Assembly: GCF_019931275.1 (NCBI RefSeq)
Contig: NZ_JAIOTY010000003.1
Coordinates: forward strand, 186,001 to 250,000
DNA: 64,000 nt
Reading direction: 5' to 3'
Source: Nitratidesulfovibrio sp. SRB-5
Lineage (GTDB): Bacteria; Desulfobacterota; Desulfovibrionia; Desulfovibrionales; Desulfovibrionaceae
The notes below the pieces were generated by a model that worked only from the letters and a program-made list of their open reading frames with translations, was not told where the DNA came from and did no database searches. Numbering within the stretch: position 1 is the stretch's first letter; every line of letters begins with the position of its first letter. The translations under genes were made by a program, and so were the position numbers. Shown one piece after another: positions 1 through 13,927 of this stretch.

Positions 1-2242
<2,242 letters not shown>

Positions 2243-2305
2243 TGGTTTGCCTCGCTTCTCAACGGAGGGTGTCCCTCATGGGTGCACCCTTTGGAGAACA
2301 GATAT

Positions 2306-2410
2306 TTTTTACGCCTCCGGCGGGCAGGGGGCTTGCCCCCTGCACCCCCATAAGGGGTCAAGGGGGCGCGGCCCCCTTGCGGGGTGCGGGGCAGCGCCCC
2401 GCTTTCCCAA
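2306..2410. repeat. Family A GC-rich hairpin repeat between gyrB and gyrA
   Basis: The block opens with TTTTTTACGCCTCCGGCGGG, then forms successive hairpins: CAGGGGG/CCCCCTG, AAGGGGG/CCCCCTT and CGGGGC/GCCCCG. The first part recurs at 4877-4922. The second part, from the ATAAGGGGTCAAGG stretch onward, recurs near 26090-26275 with extra sequence inserted. There is no U-tract, so it is not a standard terminator. It may stabilise or attenuate the gyrB-gyrA transcript; that role is inference. Confidence 0.75.
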
Positions 2411-2423
2411 CAGGCGACTACCG

Positions 2424-4856
<2,433 letters not shown>

Positions 4857-4876
4857 TCAAGGCTTGGGGTTGAGGC

Positions 4877-4922
4877 TTTTTTTACGCCTCCGGCGGGCAG
4901 GGGCTGCCGCCCCTGCACCCCG
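4877..4922. repeat. Family A hairpin repeat upstream of gyrB
   Basis: TTTTTTACGCCTCCGGCGGG followed by a hairpin with arms GCAGGGGC and GCCCCTGC. The first 25 or so bases match the copy at 2306 exactly. It lies between the gyrB start and the end of dnaN, so on the minus strand it falls in the gyrB leader. Confidence 0.75.
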
Positions 4923-5125
4923 CACAAAGGAATCCGTGAAACCAAAACCTCCCCAGTAAAGGGGGATGCGAGGCCCGCCGGACGCATCCAGGCAATCTCA
5001 CCCCGACGGCCAACGAAGATACCATAGCGGCACTGCGCGCCAGGGGTTGTTTCCAAATTAGGATTTTCGTTCGTTGGCAAGGAAAACAAGCCTGCCATGA
5101 GGGAGTATACTCTTATCGTATTCGA

Positions 5126-5182
5126 CCGAGCCTTAGCCGTTAGGTGAGCTTGCGAACCTTACGGATAAGGACAGCAAAGCTA
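5126..5182 (-). repeat. Family B element (CCGTAAG...TAACGG), copy 1
   Basis: On the minus strand it reads CTGTCCTTATCCGTAAGG, then TTCGCAAGCTCACC, then TAACGGCTAAGG. The two ends are imperfectly complementary and can form a loose hairpin. Six further copies are at 15840, 26134, 34626, 34709, 34823 and 37440. It sits in the 417-bp space between gyrB and dnaN with families A and C; no gene is seen there. Confidence 0.7.
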
Positions 5183-5235
5183 CGGCAGGCGAAGTTTGAC
5201 GCAGCCAACGGGCGAAAGGACAATTTGGATACAAC
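5183..5235. repeat. Family C element directly 3' of dnaN
   Basis: The block GGCAGGCGAAGTTTGACG, then a GCCA-CGGGCGAAAGG core, then ATTTGGA, is matched closely at 62273-62320 directly after hisS. In both places it begins within a few bases of the stop codon on the minus strand. It may be a 3'-UTR or transcript-end element; the sequence alone does not give its function. Confidence 0.6.
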
Positions 5236-5237
5236 CC

Positions 5238-6404
5238 CTACACTTCCTCTTCGCTGTAGTAGGTCTCTTCCACGATCTTCATGGGCATGATGATCACGGT
5301 GTATTCGCTGTCGTCGCTGCCGGTAAGCCCGCAGGGGCCTTCGCTGCCGGTCAGGGTCAGGCCCAGCCGTTCGGAGCGGTAGTGGCCCATGATTTCGATC
5401 AGGTTGCGGGTGGGGAAGGCGATCTTCTTGATATCGCCGCTGTAGGTGGCTTCCAGGGTTTCGGTGGCCGAGCCCACGTCCTGGCCCTGGGCGGACAGCA
5501 TCACTTCACCGGCGCCGCCGTTGCCGTCCAGATCGAAGTAGGTGCAGCGGTTGGAGTCGGTATTGAAGATCAGCAGGCGATCCAGGGCGTCCATGGCGTC
5601 CTTGCGGGGCAGTTCCAGCCGGGACACGGAATCGGCGGACAGCTTGGCCAGGAAGTTCATGTAGTCGGGGTACTGGTAGTACGACAGCGGCAGGCTGAAG
5701 GTTTCCTTGCCGTCGCCGGTGCGGAAGTGCAGGCGCTTTTCGGAGATGTTCAGTTCCACCTCGTCGGTGCCCAGCCACTTCTTCAGTTCGCCCAGGTACT
5801 TCTTCTGGATCAGGATGCCTTCGGGCGGCAGCATGGCCATGAGCTCGTCATGGGTGAAGCGCAGCATGGCGAACTGGTGGCCGTTCAGGCCGCAGGCCTC
5901 GATGGCGTTCTGCGCGCCGGGCTTCAGGGACAGGCAGGCGATGGCTTCCACCGCGTCCTCGTCGCTGATGCAGAAGGCGATGCGGTCGATGAGTTCCTGC
6001 AGGTAGTCGCCGGACCACATCACCGAGCCGTCGGCGGGGAATTCCGAGAAGTTCTGGAACCACACCGAGTCGTTGACCGGCAGCTTGTACTTGCGGCGGC
6101 CCTGTTCGATGAGCAGGTTGCCGCTTTCGCCATCCAGCTTGAGGGTGATCTGGCCGCCGGGCAGCTTGCGGAGCAGGTCCACGAAGGCGCGGCCCTGCAC
6201 GCCCGCCAGGCCGGGCTGTTCGATCTCTGCGGCGTAGGCGCCCCGGAACTCGATGTTCGAGTCGGTGGCCAGCACGCTGAGCGAACCGTTCTCGGCCTTC
6301 AGCCAGATGGAACGCAGGTAGGCCGCGCCCGTCTTGGCGGGGATGATGCTGGCGGCCTTCTGCAGGCCTTCGATGACATCTTCCTTCTGGATTCTCAGAA
6401 ACAT
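5238..6404 (-). CDS. dnaN: DNA polymerase III sliding clamp (beta subunit)
   Basis: Ring-shaped processivity clamp of DNA polymerase III. The 388 residues start MFLRIQKEDVIEGLQKAASI and end with a clamp-type acidic tail; the C-terminal segment EYTVIIMPMKI corresponds to the conserved VMPMR end that helps form the protein-binding pocket. The start at 6404 has AGGAGAT six bases upstream. The longer reading to 6503 adds 33 residues unlike the family. It lies 139 bp after dnaA on the same strand, the classical dnaA-dnaN pairing. Confidence 0.97.
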   Translation of the reverse strand: MFLRIQKEDVIEGLQKAASIIPAKTGAAYLRSIWLKAENGSLSVLATDSNIEFRGAYAAEIEQPGLAGVQGRAFVDLLRKLPGGQITLKLDGESGNLLIEQGRRKYKLPVNDSVWFQNFSEFPADGSVMWSGDYLQELIDRIAFCISDEDAVEAIACLSLKPGAQNAIEACGLNGHQFAMLRFTHDELMAMLPPEGILIQKKYLGELKKWLGTDEVELNISEKRLHFRTGDGKETFSLPLSYYQYPDYMNFLAKLSADSVSRLELPRKDAMDALDRLLIFNTDSNRCTYFDLDGNGGAGEVMLSAQGQDVGSATETLEATYSGDIKKIAFPTRNLIEIMGHYRSERLGLTLTGSEGPCGLTGSDDSEYTVIIMPMKIVEETYYSEEEV

Positions 6405-6543
6405 ATCTGGATCTCCTGTTGTAGTAGCAGGGCCTGTGTCCAGGTGCGCAACTGTTTTAACATGTGGAAATGAATTGGAATTTCCGCGAACATCACAATG
6501 CACCGCGTGGGAACCGAAGGAACAGCCGAAAGGGGGTGGGCGC

Positions 6544-7878
6544 TTATTCGGCCCGAGTTAGGCACTTTCTTTTGAGGTCGGTCACCAAAAGTTGCATATC
6601 TTTGTCACTCTGCTGTAATTGCTTGATTTTTCGTACCGCGTACATGGCCGTGGAGTGGTCCTTGCCGCCGAATACCCGGCCCAGGGCCGGAAAGGAACTG
6701 CCCAGCAGTTCGCGGCACAGGAACATGGCCACCTGGCGGGCCTGCACGATGTGCTGCTGGCGCTTGTCGCCCACGATGTCCCGCGCCGGGATGCCGAACT
6801 GTTCCGCCGTGGCGGCGATGACCGCCTCCGGGGTCAGGCTGTTGCCCTTGCCGCTGTCGGTGTGCCGCAGGATCTGCTCCAGCTCGCGGTCCTGGATGTC
6901 GCGGTTGACCAACTGGCGGTAGGCGCCAACCTTGACCAGGATGCCTTGCAGGTGGCGGAATTCGCGGAACCGCTGGGCCAGGGTGAGGGCGTGTTCCTTG
7001 GAAAGCTGGATGTTGCGCGAACGGCTTTGGTGCTGGATGAACTTCAGCCGCACGTCAAGGTCGGGTTCGCGCAGTTCGACGATCAGCCCCCATTCCAGGC
7101 GCGAGCGCAGCTTGGGCGACAGGAAGTCCAGGTCGGCCAGCTTGCCGGAACAGGCAAAGACCATCTGCTTGCCGTGGTCGTGAAAGTGGTCGAAGGCAAA
7201 GGTCAGCTCGTCCTGCAGAAAGGGCTGGTCGCGCAGGCGTTGCAGGTCGTCCACCACCAGCACCTCGTGGGCGCACAGGCGGCTGCGGGCCTGCTGGCGT
7301 TCCTGCGCAGCACCGGCCCCGGTGGCCGAAAGGCCTTCGAAGCGGGTGCCCAGTTCGTCCACCGGGCCGCAGAATATGGCGTTTTCATCGCGCGACCGGC
7401 TCAGTTCGTTGGCGATGGCGCGAAGAAGGTGCGTCTTGCCGTTGCCGTTGCCGCCGCAGACCACGAAGGGGTTGTACACCCTGTCGTGCGGGTCGCGGCC
7501 GTCGCGGGCCACTTCCTTGGCCGAGGCCACGGGAAACTGGTTCTTGCGGTTGCTGAGAAAGGTGTCGAAGGTGAACCGCGCGCCAAAGGGGTAGTCCAGC
7601 TGGCGGGCCGTCTTGGGGGCCGGTGCCGCCTGGGGCGAGCCGCCGTTGCCCGAGGAGTAGCGCAGCACGTAGCCGTCGCCCAGAAATTCGCGCAGCCGCG
7701 ATTCAAAGGTCACCTGCGCCGTGGCCGAAAACCACTGGGCAAAGAACGAATGCGGAAACTGGACCTCCAGCCGCTTGTCGTTGGTGCTCAGGGTGATGGC
7801 CAGCGGGTCGTACCACTGGCGCAGATCCTGCTCCTGGCAGGTCTGCTGAAGGTGTTGGCGCAGGGCTTTTTTCAGCAC
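6544..7878 (-). CDS. dnaA: Chromosomal replication initiator protein DnaA (divergent)
   Basis: AAA+ initiator that binds and opens the origin. The 444-residue reading starts at a GTG giving LKKALRQHLQQTCQEQDLRQW, which fits DnaA domain I; no strong ribosome site is visible and the ORF stays open upstream. Domain III has a Walker A at about 142-149 reading GGNGNGKT instead of the usual GGVGLGKT, and a Walker B-like VLVVDDLQRL. Domain IV carries GGKDHSTAMYAV, matching the DNA-binding signature GGRDHTTV. Its position before dnaN-gyrB-gyrA supports the call. The sensor and helicase segments are more diverged than is usual for DnaA. Confidence 0.9.
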   Translation of the reverse strand: MLKKALRQHLQQTCQEQDLRQWYDPLAITLSTNDKRLEVQFPHSFFAQWFSATAQVTFESRLREFLGDGYVLRYSSGNGGSPQAAPAPKTARQLDYPFGARFTFDTFLSNRKNQFPVASAKEVARDGRDPHDRVYNPFVVCGGNGNGKTHLLRAIANELSRSRDENAIFCGPVDELGTRFEGLSATGAGAAQERQQARSRLCAHEVLVVDDLQRLRDQPFLQDELTFAFDHFHDHGKQMVFACSGKLADLDFLSPKLRSRLEWGLIVELREPDLDVRLKFIQHQSRSRNIQLSKEHALTLAQRFREFRHLQGILVKVGAYRQLVNRDIQDRELEQILRHTDSGKGNSLTPEAVIAATAEQFGIPARDIVGDKRQQHIVQARQVAMFLCRELLGSSFPALGRVFGGKDHSTAMYAVRKIKQLQQSDKDMQLLVTDLKRKCLTRAE

Positions 7879-9000
7879 GGGCGGTGGATTGGTCCTGTGT
7901 GAACCCGGCCTTGCCGGGCATTGCGGGTGCGGGGAACGCGGGCCCAAGAAGCGGGTGACGGCGCGGTCGTCATCTCCCGGTCCGTGAACGTTGCCTACCG
8001 GGCATTGTCTGCCTGGCATTCTCTGGCGGACGCTGCCCTGTCCGCGCCGTCGCAGGGGTTCCCCGAGGGGGCCGGAGCGTCGTGCGGACAGGCAGGGAGG
8101 AAGACGGCGAATTGCCGTGGCCCAAGTGCGCATCATTATCATATTCATCGAACCGGAACAAGGCCGGGCGTAGGTCCGGACGTGGAGCGGCGGCAAAAGG
8201 GCAGAGCGGCCCGCCGCGCGCGCTCTTTGCGTCGAGTGGGGTGGGCGGCACCGTTGGCGGGCCCGAAATGGTGTCGTGCGCTTTCGCGCGCGGATGCCGG
8301 GTGCGGGGCAGGCAAGGCCCGTACGGACGGGCAGGCAGGCGGATAAGGGGGCGATGACTGCGGGGGGGGGGACGTGCCGGCCCGACGTGTTCGCCCCGAC
8401 GTGTTCGCGGTGACATGTTCGCGCTGACGCGTCCGGCATGATGGGCCTGTGATGCGGGCAGGCCGGTTTTATCGCGCCACGGCGCCCGCAGGGGCCCGGA
8501 GCGCCTTGTTCCGCATCTTGGTCCGGACCGGTCCGGTTTCGCGCCGCAGGGGCCGTTTGTGCAACGATGTGCAGAATCCGTCGGTCGTCTGGACAATTCC
8601 CCACGGCGCGGCTAGGGTTGGGCCGTTCTTTTCGGTTGGACCCGCCCGCCCGTCGGGGATGCGCCCCCATTGCACTTGTCGTCCACAGCGCGGCAAGGCA
8701 GCCCCTTGGACGCTCCCCGTGGCCGCCATGGCCAAACCCCGGGCTGCCGCCCAGTCAGGCCAAGTCAGGTCAAGACAGGCCGAGGCCGGAGCAGGCCCGA
8801 TCCGGCCAGCCCGAGCGCGCATGCCTTCCCGGTCCTTTTCGCTCCCCGGACCGGACCTGACAGGGCCTGCGCGGCGCGGGGCCGCCCCATCACCAAAGCG
8901 CAGACCGTACCGCCATCTTCCGTGCGCCAGGGCCGACACCATGTCGGCACGTTGCAGCCGCCCCGGTTGGTTTCGGGTCTGCCCCAATGCACGAGGTTTC
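7879..9000. other. 1.1-kb non-coding gap upstream of dnaA; possible origin region
   Basis: Divergent space between dnaA (minus) and the M23 peptidase gene (plus). The many ORFs here have no family resemblance or ribosome sites. An AT-rich stretch (CATCATTATCATATTCATCG) lies near 8131-8150, and one weak DnaA-box-like TCGTCCACA near 8676. The position fits an origin, but a cluster of TTATCCACA boxes is not seen, so this is placement by context only. Confidence 0.3.
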
Positions 9001-10326
9001 ATGCAGTTGCCTTTCGCTAAGCGTTCCGGAATCGTCCTGCTGATCATCCTGCTGCTGGCCGCGGCGCCGTTCGTGATGCGGCGCGGTGAGCAATCCGCAG
9101 AAACGGCCGCCGACACCACGGCTGCGGACTGCAACGCCACCGCGCCCGCCGGGCAACTGCCCCCCGAACTGCGGGCAGAAGGCGGTGCGGACGGGCAGGG
9201 AGAAGGCCAGCCCGAAGTGGTGCAGGGGGTGGTGTCCACCGGCGACACGGCGGGCAAGATCCTGCAGGAGTGGCTGTCCTCTGTGGACGTGCACACCATG
9301 GTCGCGGCCTGCGAAAAGGTCTATTCCCTCGCCAGGCTGCGGGCCGGGCAGCCCTACACCGTGGTGGCCAACGCCAGCGTGGGGGGCATAGAGCGCTTTG
9401 AATACGAGATTGACAACTCGCAGAAGCTCATCGTCAGCAAGACCAACGATTCCTTTGCCGCCCGGGTGGAACCCATCCAGTACGACGTGGACGTGGTGCG
9501 GGTGGAAGGCACCATCGAATCCAACCTGTTCCAGTCCGTGGCCGACGCGGGCGAATCGCCCACCCTTGCCATCCGCCTGGCTGACATCTTCGGCTGGGAG
9601 GTGGACTTCATCCGCGACATCCGCGAGGGCGACAGCTTCACCGTGCTGGTGGAAAAGCGCTTCCGCGACGGGGAATTCAAGGGCTACGGTAGGGTGCTGG
9701 CCGCCATCTTCACCAACCAGGACCAGACCCACCGCGCCTACCTGTTCCATGACGACCTGGGCATTCCGCAGTACTACAACCCGGAAGGCGCTTCCATGCG
9801 GCGCTCGTTCCTGAAGGCCCCGCTGTCGTTCACCCGCATTTCCAGCGGGTACACCATGACCCGCAAGCACCCCATCTTCAGCGACGTGCGGCCCCACCAG
9901 GGCGTGGACTACGCCGCGCCCACCGGTACTCCGGTCAAGGCCGTGGGCAACGGGGTGGTATCCTCCGCCGGGTGGGGCAACGGCTACGGCAACCTGATCA
10001 TCCTGCGCCACTCCAACGGGTACGAAAGCTACTACGGCCACCTTTCCGGCTTTGCGCGCGGCGTGCGCAAGGGCGCCACGGTGAAGCAGGGCGACGTCAT
10101 CGGCTACGTGGGGGCCACGGGCTGGGCCACCGGGCCGCACCTGGACTTCCGCCTGAAGAAGGACGGCAAGTTCATCAACCCCACCAAGAACATCAGCCCC
10201 CGCTCCGAACCCGTGGCCCGCAAGCTGCTGCCCGACTTCCGCCGCCAGATGGACGCCATCCGCCCGTATCTGGACGGTGAGGGCGACCTTGCCACGCTGG
10301 ATGTGCAGAAGCTGCCCAACATCTAG
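9001..10326 (+). CDS. Membrane-anchored M23 family metallopeptidase
   Basis: Predicted peptidoglycan endopeptidase of 441 residues. An N-terminal hydrophobic helix (RSGIVLLIILLLAAAPFV) anchors it facing the periplasm. The middle resembles the OapA/LysM-type domain common before M23 domains (TGDTAGKILQEWL). The C-terminal domain holds HQGVDYAAPTGTPV (His and Asp metal ligands) and GYESYYGHLSGFA. The usual HxH motif reads HLD in TGPHLDFR, so the last His ligand is Asp; such variants exist in the family, but activity should not be assumed. GAGG lies five bases before the ATG. Role in wall remodelling is inferred. Confidence 0.9.
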   Translation: MQLPFAKRSGIVLLIILLLAAAPFVMRRGEQSAETAADTTAADCNATAPAGQLPPELRAEGGADGQGEGQPEVVQGVVSTGDTAGKILQEWLSSVDVHTMVAACEKVYSLARLRAGQPYTVVANASVGGIERFEYEIDNSQKLIVSKTNDSFAARVEPIQYDVDVVRVEGTIESNLFQSVADAGESPTLAIRLADIFGWEVDFIRDIREGDSFTVLVEKRFRDGEFKGYGRVLAAIFTNQDQTHRAYLFHDDLGIPQYYNPEGASMRRSFLKAPLSFTRISSGYTMTRKHPIFSDVRPHQGVDYAAPTGTPVKAVGNGVVSSAGWGNGYGNLIILRHSNGYESYYGHLSGFARGVRKGATVKQGDVIGYVGATGWATGPHLDFRLKKDGKFINPTKNISPRSEPVARKLLPDFRRQMDAIRPYLDGEGDLATLDVQKLPNI

Positions 10327-10351
10327 ATTTTGCTGCACAGATATACGCACA

Positions 10352-10386
10352 CGGCGCGCCGTTCCCTGCGGGGGGCGGCGCGCTTT
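10352..10386 (+). terminator. Rho-independent terminator of the M23 gene
   Basis: GGCGCGCC and GGCGGCGCGC arms around a G-rich loop, followed by TTTT, 26 bp after the stop codon. Confidence 0.75.
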
Positions 10387-10582
10387 TGCGTGCCGGGCAT
10401 GGGAAAGTCATCGGCAAGCCTCCGATGGCGGGTGCCGGACAGATCAGCCGGTGATGGCTCTGGGCGCGGGTGATTGCGGGTGCGAGGCGGGGCGGTGTGC
10501 TGCTTATTTTGGAAAGTTATCGGTGCGTGTCGCTTTTGAGCGACTGTGCCCCTCCTTGGTTCCAGATGCTGTTCCCGATGTG

Positions 10583-10598
10583 CGTTTCGCGTGAAACA
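10583..10598. promoter_or_regulatory. parS-like ParB-binding palindrome (dnaA side)
   Basis: CGTTTCGCGTGAAACA differs from the ParB-family site TGTTTCACGTGAAACA at two positions. It lies 2.7 kb from dnaA and about 40 kb from parAB. The rest of the 10327-10878 gap shows only the terminator at 10352 and no supported gene. Confidence 0.65.
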
Positions 10599-10878
10599 TG
10601 CTGTAAAGACGGGATAAATTGTGAACGCGAACGCCGGAAATCGCCATTTTCGATGGCATGGGCCATGGGCGCGGGGACTGGTTCCTGTCAGGCCCGATGG
10701 TGACAGTACATGTGCGCAAGCATGTCACCATGCCGGAATGTCGAACATTTTTTGGGAACATCAGGCGGCGTTCTGCATGCCCGAGACTGCGTGGCAGGAG
10801 GCGGCAGGCAGCCCTGCTACCCGCTGACATCCGTGGCCTTGCGGACCAACGGCTTTGTGGAGGGGAACGGGAAGGTCG

Positions 10879-12696
10879 TCAGGATGGCGAGGAGGAACCG
10901 GCGGCGGGTACCCCGGGCAGGGCGCAGGCAAGGTTGCGCTGCGCGGGCAGGCGGAAGGGGGGCCTCAGCACCGGCGCGCCCGTGGCCGTGGCGATGGCCG
11001 CCAGCATGCCCCGAAAGATGCGCCCGTGCACCGGAAGCAGGGCATACCAGTAGGCCAGCCCGGCCAGGCCGCGCGGCAGGAACCAGGACTGCATCCACAA
11101 CTCCGTGGCTGCGGCATCCGTGGTCGTTGCCACGGCATCGCCGCCGTGTTCCGCATCCGGAACCGGGCGCACCACGAATTCCAGCAGGGCATCGCCCGGC
11201 ACCTTCATTTCGGCCAGCAGCAGCAGGCGCTTGCCGGGCTGCACGTCCAGCACCCGCCAGAAGTCCAGGGCATCGCCCGTGCGCAGGGTTTCCGGGTCGC
11301 GCCTGCCGCGCCGCAGCCCCGGCCCCCCGACCAGGGTATCCAGCAGGCCGCGCAGCCGCCACAGGGCGTCGTCCTGATACCAGCCGGTATCGCCGCCGAT
11401 GCGTTCCACGGGCTTCCACACGGCTTCCGGCGTGGCCGCCAGCCGCACCCCCCAGCCATCGCCCAGCAGGTGCCCGCCCGCGTAGTCTGCGTCTCCGCAG
11501 GCCACCCATTCCGGCACGGCGGGGCCGCCCGCGTCGGTCCAGCGGGTGGGCACGGCGTGGGTGCGCAGCCGGTCCAGGGCGAGGCGGACGGCCTCGGCGC
11601 AGGGCAGCAGATTCTGCGGGATGACGTCGCGGATGCGCGTTTCACTGCACACCACGCGCTGGCGCAGGCCGTGGATGAGTGGCCGCGCCAGCGCCACCGG
11701 CACCGGGGTGACCAGATGCAGCCAGTGGGCGGAGAGTTCCGGCGTCAGCAGCGGCACGGGGATGATCAGCCGTCGGCGCAGTCCCGCCTCGCGGGCGTAG
11801 ATGTCGAACAGTTCCCGGTAGCTCAGCACGTCCGGCCCGCCTATGTCGTAGGCCTGCCCCGCCGTTTCGGGGTGGTCCAGGCAGCCCGCCAGGTATTCCA
11901 GCACGTTGCTGATGGCGATGGGCTGACACTGCATGTGGACCCAGCGGGGGGTGATCATGACCGGCAGGCGGTCCACCAGATAGCGGATGATTTCGAACGA
12001 GGCGCTGCCGGAGCCGATGATTTGCGCCGCGCGCAGCACGGTGAGCGGCGCGTCGGCCAGGGCCAGTATCTCGCCCACTTCGGCACGCGAGCGCAGGTGC
12101 TCGGACACCCGGCTGGCCCCGTGACCTTGGGTGTCTGTTTCCGGGGGCAGCAGCCCGCTCAGGTAGATGACCCTGGGCAGGGGGTGCTGCGTGCCGCGCA
12201 GGGCTTGCAGGGCGCGCACCATGCAGCAGGCGGCCTTGCGGTCGGCATCGGCAAAGGCGGCCACGGCGGGGTTCATGGAATGCACCAGGTAGAACACCGC
12301 GTCGCATCCGCGCAGGGCCTCGCGCAGGGACGGCTCGTCCAGAATGTCGCCGCGCACGATGGTGCAGCCGGGGTGTGCCGCCCACGGGCGTCCGGCCAGC
12401 TTGGCCGGGTTGCGCGCCAGCGCGCGGACGTTCCAGCCGCGTTCCAGCAGCAGGGGGGCCAGGCGGCCGCCCACGTAGCCCGTGGCCCCGGTAATGAGCA
12501 CGGTGCCGCGTTTGGGGGATGCGTGGGGTTCGGGCACTGCGCCGGAACGGGCGGCATCGGCATGCTCCGGCACCCGGGATTGGCCCGGTGTGGCTTGCAT
12601 GGCCGGGGTGGCTGGCATGGCCGAGGCGGCTGGGGCGGTGTCGGCCAATGAATCGGGAGTGGACGTACCCTGCGGGGGTGCGGTGCTTGCGGGCAT
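10879..12696 (-). CDS. NAD(P)-binding SDR-like protein with DUF2867-type C-terminal region
   Basis: Predicted nucleotide-binding oxidoreductase of 605 residues, substrate unknown. The Rossmann fold opens with GTVLITGATGYVGGRLAPLL after a Pro/Ala-rich leader of about 60 residues. It continues with features of the atypical SDR group, such as the YLVHSM and VIYLSGLLP segments. The C-terminal third (from about RVVCSETRIRDVIPQ) resembles DUF2867, which often follows this type of Rossmann domain. The ATG at 12696 has AAGGA six bases upstream, and the ORF upstream of it is Arg/Pro-rich filler. It stands alone and is convergent with the M23 gene. Confidence 0.85.
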   Translation of the reverse strand: MPASTAPPQGTSTPDSLADTAPAASAMPATPAMQATPGQSRVPEHADAARSGAVPEPHASPKRGTVLITGATGYVGGRLAPLLLERGWNVRALARNPAKLAGRPWAAHPGCTIVRGDILDEPSLREALRGCDAVFYLVHSMNPAVAAFADADRKAACCMVRALQALRGTQHPLPRVIYLSGLLPPETDTQGHGASRVSEHLRSRAEVGEILALADAPLTVLRAAQIIGSGSASFEIIRYLVDRLPVMITPRWVHMQCQPIAISNVLEYLAGCLDHPETAGQAYDIGGPDVLSYRELFDIYAREAGLRRRLIIPVPLLTPELSAHWLHLVTPVPVALARPLIHGLRQRVVCSETRIRDVIPQNLLPCAEAVRLALDRLRTHAVPTRWTDAGGPAVPEWVACGDADYAGGHLLGDGWGVRLAATPEAVWKPVERIGGDTGWYQDDALWRLRGLLDTLVGGPGLRRGRRDPETLRTGDALDFWRVLDVQPGKRLLLLAEMKVPGDALLEFVVRPVPDAEHGGDAVATTTDAAATELWMQSWFLPRGLAGLAYWYALLPVHGRIFRGMLAAIATATGAPVLRPPFRLPAQRNLACALPGVPAAGSSSPS

Positions 12697-13003
12697 GGGG
12701 CATCCTTGCGGCTGATGGGCGGCTGGTGGGCGGCTGGTGGGCGGGCGGAGTTTTCCCAGTCTGCCCGCATGGTGCCGCAGCCGGGCAGGACTGTCAAAGC
12801 CGCGCCGGGCCCGTCTGGTGCACCTGTCGCACCCGGTTTGCCCGTATTGCCCGGCCCGCGCCCGGCCCGCACCCGGCGAACCTGTAGCGCCCGGCACGTC
12901 AGGCGGGTCGGGCGGGTCTGTGGCGTCTGGCGCGTTGCCGCTGCCGCCAACCTTGCCTCGTCCCGCCGGTCGTGTCCCTGTTTCCCCGTGCCCTGCCGCA
13001 ATG

Positions 13004-13041
13004 AAAAAGGGAGGGAACGCCGTGCGGCATTCCCTCCCTGC
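13004..13041 (-). terminator. Rho-independent terminator of the cyclophilin gene
   Basis: Read on the minus strand: GGGAGGGAATGCCG, loop CAC, GGCGTTCCCTCCC, then TTTTT. The remainder of the 12697-13076 gap holds only a short GGCGGCTGGTG tandem repeat near 12718-12748 and no gene. Confidence 0.9.
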
Positions 13042-13076
13042 GGTGCGTGGGGTGCGCCCATGCGGGCGTGGCGCGG

Positions 13077-13583
13077 CTATTCGAAGCGGCTCACGCCGGT
13101 GATGACCACCATGTCCGCCGGGGCGTCGGTGTGGATGCCCTGGGGCTTGATCTTCAGCTTCTGGATCTTGTCCACGGTGTCCATGCCCTCGATGACCTGG
13201 CCGAACACGCAGTAGCCCCAGCCTTCTGCGGTTTCTTCGCTGTGGTCGAGGTCCGCGTTGTCCACGGTGTTGATGAAGAACTGGGCCGCCGCGCTGTGCG
13301 GGTCCGCCGTGCGGGCCATGGCGATGGTGCCGCGCAGGTTCTTGAGGCCGTTGTTGGCCTCGTTGCGCACCGGGGCGTTGGTGGGCTTTTCTTCCATGCG
13401 CACGGAAAGGCCGCCGCCCTGGATCATGAAGTCCTTGATGACCCGGTGGAAGATGGTGTTCTTGTAGAAGCCCGAATCCACGTAGCTCAAAAAGTTGGCC
13501 ACGGTGGCGGGGGCCTTTTCGGCATCAAGCTCGATGAGGATATCGCCGGAAGAGGTTTCCAGCAGAATGACGGGATTGCTCAT
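13077..13583 (-). CDS. Peptidyl-prolyl cis-trans isomerase, cyclophilin type
   Basis: Catalyses proline isomerisation during protein folding. The 168 residues have no signal peptide, so it is probably cytoplasmic like PpiB. Cyclophilin hallmarks are present: [13 protein letters not shown] (catalytic Arg), [18 protein letters not shown] and [22 protein letters not shown] stands eight bases before the ATG. It is a single-gene unit ended by a strong terminator. Confidence 0.95.
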   Translation of the reverse strand: MSNPVILLETSSGDILIELDAEKAPATVANFLSYVDSGFYKNTIFHRVIKDFMIQGGGLSVRMEEKPTNAPVRNEANNGLKNLRGTIAMARTADPHSAAAQFFINTVDNADLDHSEETAEGWGYCVFGQVIEGMDTVDKIQKLKIKPQGIHTDAPADMVVITGVSRFE

Positions 13584-13927
13584 GGGTGTCTCCTGACGGG
13601 GAATGTAGCCCCCTCTTTGCCGTCAACCCGCGCGAAACGCAAGGGCCGGGCACTTTCCGGCGCCGTCGGGCGCGGCGGACGGTCGAAAAGAACCGCCCGC
13701 GCGTCTTCTTGCCGCTTGCCTGTGTTGTTCCGCATGGCTACACCATGCTATGGTACCGGCAGCATCCGGCATGCAGCGTGCGCCCCAGGTCAATCTCGGA
13801 TTAATCCCGGATCAATCCCCGATGCGCTCCGGATGCGCTCCGGATGCGCCCCGGATGCCAGTCGGAAGCCTGCCGGGCCCCGCGCACCCCAACGCAGCAT
13901 CAAACGCAGCACCCAAGGAGCCACACC
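13584..13927. other. Divergent intergenic region, cyclophilin / AhpF-like gene
   Basis: No gene seen. A possible plus-strand promoter is TTGTTC near 13726 with TATGGT about 18 bp downstream. An 11-bp direct repeat (TGCGCTCCGGA, about three copies) lies at 13820-13855. Confidence 0.35.

Noticed and set aside
7879..9000. Definite oriC
   Set aside because: Only position supports it; DnaA boxes and an unwinding element are not convincing by eye.
10621..10827. 68-residue plus-strand ORF after the parS-like site
   Set aside because: Starts at a GTG with no ribosome site, low-quality translation, no family resemblance.
13844..13927. Longer N-terminus for the AhpF-like protein
   Set aside because: Extra 28 residues are Pro/His-rich filler, and AAGGAG is placed for the ATG at 13928.
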